Assembly (NCBI RefSeq): GCF_002723915.1
Contig: NZ_BEWL01000001.1
Location: 434,001 to 498,000, forward strand
DNA: 64,000 nucleotides
Reading direction: 5' to 3'
DNA from: Gluconobacter albidus
GTDB lineage: Bacteria > Pseudomonadota > Alphaproteobacteria > Acetobacterales > Acetobacteraceae
Shown here: piece after piece, positions 1 to 7,544 of the stretch
How positions within the stretch are numbered: position 1 is the stretch's first letter
How the letters are laid out: every line of letters begins with the position of its first letter
Position numbers and translations under genes: made by a program
Notes under the pieces: model-generated
What the model was told of the DNA's origin: nothing
The model's input: the letters and a program-made list of their open reading frames with translations, nothing else
The model's database searches: none

Positions 1-1
1 C

Positions 2-250
2 GGAGCTTACGACCCGCGAAACCTGATGCGCCGCGTTCACATGTCTCCCGAAGAAGCGCTCATGGCTTTTGATACGCTCGGAGCAAAACAGGGCCTCCCC
101 ATCCATTTCGGGACGTTCCAGCTCACGGACGAGGCCATTCTGGAGCCGCCCACCCGTCTGGAGTTCGCCTGCCGTCCCGCAGGCCGCCCATTCCGGGCCC
201 TCGAAAACGGTGACAGCCTCACTCTTCCGCCAACTGACACAAAAAGCTAA
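2..250 (+). CDS. Metallo-beta-lactamase-fold hydrolase, C-terminal fragment
   Basis: The reading frame is open from the window edge (first codons read GAYDPRNLMRRVHMSPEEAL) to a TAA at 248-250, so only the last 82 residues are present. The pattern G-A-Y-x-P-R ... H-M-x-P-E-E-A is the C-terminal signature of the MBL-fold family that contains N-acyl-phosphatidylethanolamine phospholipase D and UlaG-like lactonases. The metal-binding HxHxDH motif would lie upstream, outside the window. An ATG at 26 exists but is internal, since the family signature starts before it. Substrate cannot be told from this piece. The next gene follows after about 50 bases. Confidence 0.75.
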   Translation, partial: GAYDPRNLMRRVHMSPEEALMAFDTLGAKQGLPIHFGTFQLTDEAILEPPTRLEFACRPAGRPFRALENGDSLTLPPTDTKS

Positions 251-300
251 ACTCTCCCCTGACACCTCCTGTCGAGAGACACCGCCATGTGGAAACCGTC

Positions 301-801
301 ATGAACGCCCAGAACGTCACTTTCACGTCAGACCAGATCACTGCCCTGTTCATCGACGCGGCCCGTGAAGGCGATACCGACCTCCTGACCCAGTTTCTGG
401 ATGCCGGCATGGCCATTGATACGCCCGACAGCCGTGGCTACACCGCCCTGATCGTCGCCACCTATAACGGCCACACGGATGCCGCGCGCCTGCTGCTGGA
501 CCGGAGCGCCGACACGGAAGCCACCGATCTCAAAGGGGCTACTGCGCTCTCGGGCGTGGCCTTCAAGGGCCTGAGCGACATCGCGACACTTCTGCTCGAT
601 CATGGCGCCGAGGTGGATCATGCCAATCATGCCGGCCGCACGCCGCTGATGTTTTCCATCATGTTCAACCGCGAAGACATGGCAAAAAAGCTTCTTGCCG
701 CCGGCGCAAACCCGGACCTGAAGGACGCGGATGGCGTCTCCGCCCGCGATCTGGCCGAACGTCAGCTTATGACCGGCCTGTTCGCCGGAGTGTCCGCATG
801 A
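301..801 (+). CDS. Ankyrin-repeat protein
   Basis: A 166-residue soluble protein made almost wholly of ankyrin repeats. Four consecutive units of about 33 residues are visible, with the consensus turns 'GYTALIVATYNGHTDAARLLL', 'GATALSGVAFKGLSDIATLLL', 'GRTPLMFSIMFNREDMAKKLL' and a last partial unit ending in DGVSARDLAER. Ankyrin repeats bind partner proteins; no enzymatic domain or signal peptide is visible, so it is probably cytoplasmic. I chose ATG 301 because GGAAA sits 6 bases upstream; a GTG at 289 is the alternative and adds four residues. Its TGA overlaps the ATG of hisC (ATGA), so the two are probably translationally coupled, although no functional link to histidine synthesis is known. 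Confidence 0.85.
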   Translation: MNAQNVTFTSDQITALFIDAAREGDTDLLTQFLDAGMAIDTPDSRGYTALIVATYNGHTDAARLLLDRSADTEATDLKGATALSGVAFKGLSDIATLLLDHGAEVDHANHAGRTPLMFSIMFNREDMAKKLLAAGANPDLKDADGVSARDLAERQLMTGLFAGVSA

Positions 802-1865
802 GCCGTTTCTGGAATCGCCGCGTTCAGGGCCTGCACCCCTATGTGCCGGGCGAACAGCCCAGACTCGCGGACCTGCTGAAGCTCAACACGAACGAGTCTC
901 CCTACGGTCCGAGCCCGAAAGTGCTCGATGCCATCCGTGACGTGGCCTCTGACGACCTGCGCCTTTATCCGGACCCAACAGCAGCAGACCTGCGGGACAC
1001 CATCGCCACCCGGTTCGGAACCACCACCGACCGCGTTTTCGTCGGCAACGGTTCCGACGAAGTGCTGGCCCATGCTTTCCGCGCGCTGTTCCATGACGAC
1101 GCGCCGGTCCTGTTCTCGGACGTGACCTACGGCTTTTATCCGGTTTATTGCGGCCTGTTCGAACAGCCGTTCCGCCACATCCCGCTCAATGACGATTTCA
1201 CGATCGACATCGACGCCTATACCGGCGAATGCGGCGGCATCGCCGTTGCCAATCCGAATGCCAATACGGGAATCGCCCTGCCGCTGGAGCAGATCGAAAC
1301 CCTCCTGAACCGCTTTCCGGACCGGACCGTCATCATTGACGAAGCCTATGTTGATTTCGGTGCCCGATCTGCCATTGAACTGACACATCGTCATGACAAT
1401 CTTCTGGTGGTCCAGACGCTGTCAAAGTCCTACGCTCTGGCAGGACTGCGTGTGGGTTTTGCGATCGGCTCCCCGGAACTGATCGAGGGTCTCATCCGCG
1501 TCAAGGACAGTTTCAATTCCTACCCCCTCTCCCGCCCGGCCCAGGCCGGGGCCATCGCCGCGATCCAGGATACCGACTGGCTTGCGGACATCACGACGCG
1601 CACAGTTGCCAGCCGTGACCGTCTGGTCCCGGACCTGCAAAATCTTGGCTTCCAAGTCCTGCCGTCCTGTGCCAATTTCATTCTTGTGCACCACCCGGAG
1701 CACAAGGCCGGAGCCATCGCCGCAGCCCTGCGCGAGCGTGCGATCCTTGTCCGGCATCTCTCAACCCCGCGCATCCAGGACTGGCTGCGTATCTCGATCG
1801 GAACGGACGAAGCCTGCACCCGCCTGACAGACGTTTTGCGGGACATTCTCTCTCCCCGGTCCTGA
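798..1865 (+). CDS. hisC: Histidinol-phosphate aminotransferase
   Basis: A 355-residue fold-type I PLP enzyme. It converts imidazole-acetol phosphate and glutamate to histidinol phosphate and 2-oxoglutarate in histidine biosynthesis. Visible family marks are the N-terminal KLNTNESPYGPSP, the cofactor-loop NGSDEVL, the Asn motif ANPNANTG (about 151-158), DEAYVDF (181-187) and the Schiff-base lysine K210 in TLSKSYALAGLRVGF. Length matches the family. The start overlaps the upstream ankyrin gene by four bases. Acetobacteria often use HisC-like enzymes for aromatic amino acids as well, so a side activity on phenylpyruvate or hydroxyphenylpyruvate is possible. No other his gene is in the window. 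Confidence 0.93.
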   Translation: MSRFWNRRVQGLHPYVPGEQPRLADLLKLNTNESPYGPSPKVLDAIRDVASDDLRLYPDPTAADLRDTIATRFGTTTDRVFVGNGSDEVLAHAFRALFHDDAPVLFSDVTYGFYPVYCGLFEQPFRHIPLNDDFTIDIDAYTGECGGIAVANPNANTGIALPLEQIETLLNRFPDRTVIIDEAYVDFGARSAIELTHRHDNLLVVQTLSKSYALAGLRVGFAIGSPELIEGLIRVKDSFNSYPLSRPAQAGAIAAIQDTDWLADITTRTVASRDRLVPDLQNLGFQVLPSCANFILVHHPEHKAGAIAAALRERAILVRHLSTPRIQDWLRISIGTDEACTRLTDVLRDILSPRS

Positions 1866-1872
1866 ATTAACC

Positions 1873-1891
1873 GGACGGTAATATTCCGTCC
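1873..1891 (+). terminator. Weak hairpin after hisC
   Basis: GGACGG (1873-1878) and CCGTCC (1886-1891) form a 6-bp stem with loop TAATATT, eight bases after the hisC stop. No T-run follows, so termination by this hairpin alone is doubtful. Confidence 0.3.
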
Positions 1892-2004
1892 CCCATAATC
1901 ATGAGCCAGACAGGGCCAGACGGGCGCGTTTCTGCGCGCTCCATCCCACCACCCTCCGGGTGAACGGGAGGCCTGTGGATGTTTCATGCGGAAAGACCGA
2001 ATAC

Positions 2005-2280
2005 ATGCGTGCATTTCAAGGACAGATGTCCGACAACCAGCCTATTCGCCGCAATCAGGCCGAAAAGGAAAAGCAGCTTCGGGACCTCAAGGAAACGATC
2101 GCTTCCATGAAGTCCCACACGTCTCCGACGCTGAAGGAAAGCATTCAGCGCCGCATTCGCGAGCTGGAAACCGAACTGCGTACCATCGCGCGCGAAAAAG
2201 CCGCCAAAGCTGCCAATCCGGACGCCCAGTCCGACCGCCAGCGCCGTCCGCCGCGCCGCAATACGATCCGTTCCATGTAA
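2005..2280 (+). CDS. Small charged coiled-coil protein, unknown function
   Basis: A 91-residue basic protein without signal peptide or membrane segment. The middle (about residues 16-65) is a heptad-rich helix full of K, E and R, with 'KEKQLRDLKETIASMKS' and 'RRIRELETELRTIAREKAA', and the tail is Arg-rich (RQRRPPRRNTIRSM). This looks like a coiled coil with a possibly nucleic-acid-binding tail; I do not recognise a family. ATG 2005 has GGAAAGA 8 bases upstream. ATG 2026 (MSDNQP) is the alternative but its AAGGA is only three bases away. It is followed at once by a strong bidirectional terminator. Confidence 0.6.
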   Translation: MRAFQGQMSDNQPIRRNQAEKEKQLRDLKETIASMKSHTSPTLKESIQRRIRELETELRTIAREKAAKAANPDAQSDRQRRPPRRNTIRSM

Positions 2281-2288
2281 CGAACGCC

Positions 2289-2334
2289 GCAGAAAAGCCG
2301 GTGCAGGGTTCGTCCCCGCATCGGCTTTTCTGCA
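2289..2334. terminator. Bidirectional intrinsic terminator
   Basis: A 16-bp stem with one G-T pair joins GCAGAAAAGCCGGTGC (2289-2304) and GCATCGGCTTTTCTGC (2319-2334) over a 14-base loop. The A-run in the left arm and T-run in the right arm suit termination in both directions, between the small coiled-coil gene and the convergent glycosyltransferase gene, whose stop codon begins at 2337. Confidence 0.75.
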
Positions 2335-3168
2335 TCAGGAAGCCTGAACGGCTTCCCCGTAATCTTCCTCAGCAGAAGCCTTGTCCCAAGTCGACCCCAT
2401 CAAGCGTAACCGCGTCGGATGCAGGCCATCTGTCTCGGTCAGAACGTAATATGCGGTATATTGTCTGGTCGGCTTCCCCGGTCGGTCCATCAACGCATTG
2501 AAAACACTGCGGTCCGCCGTCATCTGAGTTTCATCCCCGGCCAGAGGCTGATTCCAAACGTCCAGGACGTTCGGCACCCGTGTCCGGTCGAGCATCAGGC
2601 AGTTCGGATCCACGAACCCGCCATAACGTTCGCGGAAGATCCCGCCCCCGATCCCGACCGACTCCCACTGATCCTCACAAATGGGTTTTTGTGTCTGCGG
2701 ATGCACAAACCAACGGCCCGCCCACGCCCAGTCATGCCCGTCGATGGCCGACAGGAGGGAGGACAGATGATCGGGCGCCCACCAGTTGTCGTCGTCGAGA
2801 TAGGCAATACGCGGTGCATTCGAAAGCTGGCTGAGCACGCTGCGCAACACGCCACCGTCCTTCGCGCGCCCAAACCCGTCATGACGTTGCGACGTCGAAT
2901 AGCCGGGCCAGAGCACTTCGACGGCCCAGCCCGGTGGCCGCCCTTCGATCGCGCGCTGAAACAGATCGTCCGCACCCTCTTCCGGTGCCCGGTCCAGACC
3001 GATCATGATCTGCACCCGCAGATCCCCCTTCTGTCGGAAAATGGACTGGACCGCCCGGACAATAGTAGGCCGCAGCAGGCTGGGCATTACAACGGCTACA
3101 TCGAAAGGTCGCTGGTCAGGCATGCCAGGATCAGCGAAAATGTGAAGTCCGGGTTTCATGTCCGGCAC
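2335..3168 (-). CDS. GT2-like glycosyltransferase
   Basis: A 277-residue protein with the start of a family 2 glycosyltransferase fold: the strand FDVAVVMPSLLRPTIVRAVQSIF, then the diphospho-sugar metal-binding acidic cluster YLDDDNWWAPDHL, where GT2 enzymes carry a DxD. A tryptophan-rich middle part (DWAWAGRWFVHP) and GIGGGIFRERYGGFVDP follow. There is no membrane segment, so it probably acts in the cytoplasm. Donor and acceptor cannot be told. The start used is GTG 3168 (GAGGG about 10 bases upstream); ATG at 3159 or 3123 are alternatives. The gene stands alone, divergent from the aminopeptidase and closed by the shared terminator. Confidence 0.75.
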   Translation of the reverse strand: MPDMKPGLHIFADPGMPDQRPFDVAVVMPSLLRPTIVRAVQSIFRQKGDLRVQIMIGLDRAPEEGADDLFQRAIEGRPPGWAVEVLWPGYSTSQRHDGFGRAKDGGVLRSVLSQLSNAPRIAYLDDDNWWAPDHLSSLLSAIDGHDWAWAGRWFVHPQTQKPICEDQWESVGIGGGIFRERYGGFVDPNCLMLDRTRVPNVLDVWNQPLAGDETQMTADRSVFNALMDRPGKPTRQYTAYYVLTETDGLHPTRLRLMGSTWDKASAEEDYGEAVQAS

Positions 3169-3238
3169 GATACTGCGCCCTCAAAGCCCTGTCACCTCAC
3201 GCGCTGCTCTCTTGCACTTCCACGCGACAGGGCACACC

Positions 3239-4522
3239 ATGAAAGTCAGAATGATCACTGCGAAAGAGTCCAAAGTGTCCGCTCCCTCCACCTTTTCGCA
3301 CGAACAACTGCTCGACCGTCTGGGCGAGGTCGCCGTCCGCGTTGGCCTGAACATCAAACCGGGCCAGCAGCTCCTCATCACCGCGCCCCTTACCGCCGTT
3401 GCACTGGTCCGACGCGTCACGGAACATGCTTACAAGGCCGGTGCCTCACTGGTGACGACCCTGTACGCGGATGATGAAACCACGCTCGCACGTTTCATCC
3501 ACGCCCCGAACGACGCCTTCGACGTTGCCCCCACATGGCTGGCCGATGGGATGGCGCGTGCGTTCCGTGAAGGCGCCGCCCGCATGGCCATTACCGGCGC
3601 CAACCCGACGCTGCTCAAAGGACAGGACCCCGAACGCATCGCACGCGCCAATCGTGCCAGCTCCAAAGCCAACCGCCCGGCGATGGAAATCATTACCCAG
3701 TTCACCGTGAACTGGAACATTATCGCCTGTGCCACACCTGCCTGGGCCGAACAGGTCTTCCCGGATTTATCCCCTGAAGAGGCGCTCGCGGCTCTGTGGG
3801 ACGGCATTTTCAAGGCGTCTCGCGTGGACGTGGCCGATCCTGTCGCTGAATGGAACGCCCATAACGCCGCGCTGCATGCCCGGGCGAAATTCATGAACGA
3901 GAGCCGCTTCGATGCCCTGCATTTCAGCGGCCCAGGCACGGATCTGACCGTCGGCCTAGCGGACGGACATCTTTGGGCGGGTGGCTCGGAAAAATCCGGA
4001 AATGGCATCGTCTGCAACCCGAATATCCCGACCGAGGAAATCTTCACGACTCCGCATCGCAGCAAGGTCAACGGCCAGGTCAGCAGCACCAAGCCGCTGT
4101 TCCATCAGGGCACTCTGATAGATGATATCTCGGTGCGTTTCGAAAACGGCCGCATTGTCGAAGCAAAAGCCAGTCAGGGTGAGGACGTGCTCAAGCGGAT
4201 CCTCGATACCGATGAAGGCGCTGCCCGGATTGGCGAAGTTGCCCTCGTGCCGCATTCATCGCCCATTTCGGCCAGCAAGATCCTGTATCGCAATACATTG
4301 TTCGATGAGAATGCATCCAGCCATATCGCACTCGGCCAAGCCTACACGAAGTGCATGGTCGATATCGAAGGTCTGACGCCGGAAGAACTTCTGGAGCGGG
4401 GCGTGAACGATTCCCTCATCCACATTGACTGGATGATCGGTTCGGACAAAATCGATCTTGATGGGCTCAAGAACGGCAATCGCGTGCCGCTGATGCGCGC
4501 TGGAGAATGGGTGCAGGCATGA
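3239..4522 (+). CDS. M29-family (AmpS/thermophilic) aminopeptidase
   Basis: About 427 residues matching the M29 metallo-aminopeptidase family, which removes N-terminal residues from peptides with two divalent metal ions, normally in the cytoplasm. Family marks are the N-terminal VGLNIKPGQQLLITAP, the metal-site region IPTEEIFTTPHRSKVNGQV (E and H ligands), ILDTDEGAARIGEVALVPHSSPIS, and the C-terminal 'NDSLIHIDWMIGSDKIDLDG' with H and D ligands. Start ATG 3239 gives the usual family length; a longer frame back to 3158 would overlap the divergent gene and adds non-homologous residues. Its stop overlaps the next start (ATGA at 4519), suggesting coupling to the exported protein downstream. Confidence 0.9.
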   Translation: MKVRMITAKESKVSAPSTFSHEQLLDRLGEVAVRVGLNIKPGQQLLITAPLTAVALVRRVTEHAYKAGASLVTTLYADDETTLARFIHAPNDAFDVAPTWLADGMARAFREGAARMAITGANPTLLKGQDPERIARANRASSKANRPAMEIITQFTVNWNIIACATPAWAEQVFPDLSPEEALAALWDGIFKASRVDVADPVAEWNAHNAALHARAKFMNESRFDALHFSGPGTDLTVGLADGHLWAGGSEKSGNGIVCNPNIPTEEIFTTPHRSKVNGQVSSTKPLFHQGTLIDDISVRFENGRIVEAKASQGEDVLKRILDTDEGAARIGEVALVPHSSPISASKILYRNTLFDENASSHIALGQAYTKCMVDIEGLTPEELLERGVNDSLIHIDWMIGSDKIDLDGLKNGNRVPLMRAGEWVQA

Positions 4523-5079
4523 CATTTTTCCGTATGACAGGGCTTGCGGGCCTTTTCGTCTCTGTCGCAATGCTGCCTCTGGCCGCACAGGCGCAGACCT
4601 ACGCTCAACCCGGCTATCCGGTTCAGGGTGGCACCACGAGCCAGACCCAGATCGACGGCAGCGTACCGCTTCAGGGAACACCGCAGCAGACTCCACAGAT
4701 TCCACCGCAGGTCCGCGCCGATACGGAGCGCGCCATGCAATACCCTCTGCCGCCCGACTTCATGACCCGTGCCGCAGCAACGATCGCCGAACTTCAGGCC
4801 CGAAACATTCAGCCCCCCAATTCGCACGGCACAGGGCTGGCCGACACAATCAGCCGCATCAGTCAGATCCCCGGGCTTGCGCCCGTCCTGCAAAGCCATG
4901 GGTTTACGCCGGAAAGCTTTGTGATGGGCATGACAACCTTCGGCATGACTCTTGCCGCCAGCAATGGCCAGCTTCCTGCCGGAATGCCAAGCCCCAATCC
5001 CGCCAATGTCGCGCTCTTCAAGGCCCAGCCCGAACAGGTTACGGCCCTGATGCAGGCCATGGGCAATCCACCACACTAA
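4519..5079 (+). CDS. Exported protein of unknown function
   Basis: A 186-residue protein with a clear Sec signal peptide (MTFFRMTGLAGLFVSVAML then PLAAQAQ, cleavage near residue 26). The mature N-terminus is Gln/Pro/Gly-rich and low complexity; the rest is helical (FMTRAAATIAELQARN, QIPGLAPVLQSHGFTPESF). No enzymatic motif is seen. The start overlaps the stop of the M29 aminopeptidase, so translation is probably coupled; ATG 4507 in the same frame would put four more residues ahead of the signal peptide and is less likely. I do not recognise the family; the C-terminal helical pattern resembles small periplasmic proteins found in acetic acid bacteria. Confidence 0.7.
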   Translation: MTFFRMTGLAGLFVSVAMLPLAAQAQTYAQPGYPVQGGTTSQTQIDGSVPLQGTPQQTPQIPPQVRADTERAMQYPLPPDFMTRAAATIAELQARNIQPPNSHGTGLADTISRISQIPGLAPVLQSHGFTPESFVMGMTTFGMTLAASNGQLPAGMPSPNPANVALFKAQPEQVTALMQAMGNPPH

Positions 5080-5144
5080 TACGCAACAGCGGCCGTGTGT
5101 TCCGCAGGATCACATGGCCGCTTCAGTCTCCGAAAAAGACCCGA

Positions 5145-5567
5145 ATGCCCATTAAACTCGACCCCGCACTACTCCCTGCCCTGGATATCCTCGGCATGGC
5201 CCAGTCCGGCATCCTTCTGCGTGCCGAGCGGGAGACGCCATCCGATGGTATTCCCGCCTTCGTCACCCGAGCAGGCTGGGATGAGCTCGCTGCGACACAT
5301 GCCGCAAACCACGATGCCCCTCACACAGGGCTTCTTCCGGCTCTTGAAAAAGCCGTGTCCCGTATTCTCGCCCACGCAGCCCACAACGCGTCACACACGG
5401 GCGAAATGACGCCTGTTACCACGCTTCAAAGCGACCTCTTTTCCAGCGATCCCGACCTTGTTCTGGCCTTTGTCCGCGATAGCACCCATCCTGTGGCCTG
5501 CGCCCTGGTCGGCACAGCCCCTCAGATCGAGACCGCACTCCGCAGACAGGACGACGCTCAGGACTGA
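5145..5567 (+). CDS. Unknown cytoplasmic protein
   Basis: A 140-residue protein with no signal peptide, membrane segment or motif I recognise. It is rich in Ala, His and Asp (AATHAANHDAPHTGLLP, HAAHNASHTGE), which could mean metal binding, but no recognised metal site is present. Start ATG 5145 (MPIKLDPALLPALDILG) is chosen over 5097 because the extra residues upstream look non-coding and ATG 5145 begins the compositionally normal part; the upstream Shine-Dalgarno is weak in either case. The 3' end overlaps the convergent fliJ-like gene by ten bases. Confidence 0.55.
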   Translation: MPIKLDPALLPALDILGMAQSGILLRAERETPSDGIPAFVTRAGWDELAATHAANHDAPHTGLLPALEKAVSRILAHAAHNASHTGEMTPVTTLQSDLFSSDPDLVLAFVRDSTHPVACALVGTAPQIETALRRQDDAQD

Positions 5568-5983
5568 CTGAATTGGCGAACGGCAAGTTCGTCCAGTGTG
5601 TTCTGCTCTTTTCTGAGCTCCGCCAGCCGCTCTTCTTCCTTCTGTTCTTCGCGAAGGGTTTTGACGGCTTCCATGGCAGCTCTGGCAATGATCAGTGCGG
5701 AACGCACGGTTTCCCGATCCAGCGCGGCCTCCCGGCAACGTTCCTGCGCCTGCGCAACAGCCTGTCGCCCAACAGGAAGCCAGCGACTAAAGGCTTCTAC
5801 GGCGCCATCTCCTGCGGTGGGGCTGGATGCGATCCGCTGCTCGTTCAGGATCTCTTCCTGAGCAGCTGACAGCTTTTCTTCCGCAGCCGTCTCACGTGCG
5901 ACGGCCTCCGCGAAGCGTCTTTCGACAAGATCAAGCTCCTGCTCACGCAGGGTAATGAGGGTGTCAAGGGGTGACTGTTCCAT
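5558..5983 (-). CDS. fliJ: FliJ-like flagellar export protein
   Basis: A 141-residue, almost wholly helical, highly charged protein beginning MEQSPLDTLITLREQELDLVE, immediately downstream of fliI. FliJ is the coiled-coil stalk-like subunit of the flagellar type III export ATPase and escorts export chaperones. Sequence conservation of FliJ is low, so the call rests on length, long coiled-coil character (LITLREQELDLVERR to EEQKEEERLAELRKEQ), and position after fliI. Start 5983 has AAGGA nine bases upstream; an in-frame start at 6007 would overlap the fliI stop and is possible. Its end overlaps the convergent unknown gene by ten bases. Confidence 0.75.
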   Translation of the reverse strand: MEQSPLDTLITLREQELDLVERRFAEAVARETAAEEKLSAAQEEILNEQRIASSPTAGDGAVEAFSRWLPVGRQAVAQAQERCREAALDRETVRSALIIARAAMEAVKTLREEQKEEERLAELRKEQNTLDELAVRQFSQS

Positions 5984-5996
5984 TCTGATGGATCCT

Positions 5997-7355
5997 TCAT
6001 GCCGCATTCAATGGAGTAGTTTGCGGAACCGTCTGCATGATCTGTGCGAGCTGTTCAAAAGCCTCCGCACGCGTAGAACGCTCGTTCCGCCCCTGAGACA
6101 GGAACTGGTTCAGTCTGGGCATCAATGCGATGGCCTCGTCAACCTCGCGATCCGTGCCTGGCTTGTAAGCCCCCAGCCGGATCATGTCCGCCATACGCTG
6201 ATAGGTCGCCATCGCCGCACGCGCGCGCTGGGTCAAAGCGTTTTCTTCCGGGGAGTTGCACCCCGGAACCGCACGGGACAGGGAGCGCAGGACATCAATG
6301 GCGGGATAACGTCCCTGCTCGCCGATTTTGCGATCAAGAATGATATGACCGTCCAGAATACCGCGCACCGCGTCCGCAACCGGCTCGTTCTGATCGTCGC
6401 CTTCCACCAGAACAGTGAAGAGAGCCGTAATCATCCCCTTATCAGGATATCCCGGTCCTGCACGTTCCAGAAGCCGGGGCAGTTCGGCAAACACCGAAGG
6501 CGGATAACCCCGCGTCGCAGGAGGTTCTCCCGCAGACAGACCGATTTCACGCAGCGCCATACAAAACCGCGTCACACTGTCCATCAGAAGCAGAACCGAC
6601 TTCCCCTGGTCCCGGAAATACTCCGCGATTGCCATGGCAGACAGGGCCGCTTCACGACGCATCAGCGGCGGTGAATCCGACGTTGCGATCACCAGGACGC
6701 TCCGGGCCAATCCTTCGGGGCCAAGATCGTCTTCAATGAATTCACGGACCTCGCGTCCACGCTCACCCACGAGCGAAATCACAGCGACATCGCATTCCGC
6801 CCCCCGTGCGAGCATGGAGAGCAGGGTCGATTTTCCGACACCCGACCCGGCGAAAAGTCCAAGCCTCTGGCCACGACGACACGTCGCAAACGCATCAAGA
6901 GCCCGCACCCCAAGATCAATTCTCTCTCCCAGCCGCGCCCGGCTTGCCGCGTTGGGCGGCGGACATTGGATCGCCTGACGTTTGCTCGCCGGCCACAGAG
7001 GCCCTTTTTCATCAATCGGCTGCCCCAGCGGATCCACCACGCGTCCCAGCCAGCTCGAATTGATACCCAGGCCGCCGCTTTGACGACTGAGAGGAATTCT
7101 GGCCTCGCAACCCGGGCCAATTCCATCCAGCGCACCAAAAGACATCAGCCGCGCAACATCCCCCTGAAATCCAACAACCTCTGATTGTACTAGGCGGCCA
7201 TCACGCGCCTTAACCGCGACTCGATCTCCGATCGTGATGAATCCATCGAGTCCAATAACGGTCATGCAGAGACCCACAACGTCCTTCACGCTTCCTACAA
7301 CCCAGTCACACGTGAAGTTCGTGAGCTTTTCAAGCAGTTTGGCGTAATCGCTCAT
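5997..7355 (-). CDS. fliI: Flagellum-specific ATPase FliI
   Basis: A 452-residue F1-beta-like ATPase that energises flagellar type III protein export at the cytoplasmic face of the basal body. It shows the N-terminal beta-barrel (about 20-95), Walker A G170-SGVGKS-T177, the SLVGERGREVREF catalytic-glutamate strand, Walker B VLLLMDSVTRF and the DGHIILDRKIGEQGRYPAIDVLRS arginine-finger region typical of FliI rather than of ATP synthase beta. Length fits. It is the first gene of a fliI-fliJ unit, divergent from ctrA across a 189-base region that holds a CtrA box, which fits CtrA control of flagellar genes in alphaproteobacteria. Confidence 0.95.
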   Translation of the reverse strand: MSDYAKLLEKLTNFTCDWVVGSVKDVVGLCMTVIGLDGFITIGDRVAVKARDGRLVQSEVVGFQGDVARLMSFGALDGIGPGCEARIPLSRQSGGLGINSSWLGRVVDPLGQPIDEKGPLWPASKRQAIQCPPPNAASRARLGERIDLGVRALDAFATCRRGQRLGLFAGSGVGKSTLLSMLARGAECDVAVISLVGERGREVREFIEDDLGPEGLARSVLVIATSDSPPLMRREAALSAMAIAEYFRDQGKSVLLLMDSVTRFCMALREIGLSAGEPPATRGYPPSVFAELPRLLERAGPGYPDKGMITALFTVLVEGDDQNEPVADAVRGILDGHIILDRKIGEQGRYPAIDVLRSLSRAVPGCNSPEENALTQRARAAMATYQRMADMIRLGAYKPGTDREVDEAIALMPRLNQFLSQGRNERSTRAEAFEQLAQIMQTVPQTTPLNAA

Positions 7356-7417
7356 AGTGGCAGTTTCTGACCGTTTTCTGCGGATTATTCCGATTTCCCA
7401 ACCCTACAACCCCATCG

Positions 7418-7455
7418 TTAAGATGAGCTTAATGTTCCCCTTTAACGAGAATAAT
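7418..7455 (+). promoter_or_regulatory. CtrA box with promoter, fliI-ctrA intergenic region
   Basis: TTAA (7418-7421), seven bases, TTAA (7429-7432) is a perfect copy of the CtrA consensus TTAA-N7-TTAA. A third TTAA lies at 7442-7445. Seventeen bases after the second half-site is AATAAT (7450-7455), a good -10 box, so the CtrA site sits where the -35 of a ctrA-directed promoter would be, as at promoters activated by CtrA. Expected transcription start near 7462, 112 bases from the box to the ctrA ATG. The same site lies 63 bases upstream of fliI on the other strand. No GANTC methylation site is visible in 7356-7544. Confidence 0.75.
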
Positions 7456-7544
7456 AATGACATTTTTACGATTTTTGATCCATATCTATCGACAGGCACA
7501 ACCTTGGGTAGTAACCATTGGTTCACCAAGCCGGGAGTTGAAAC

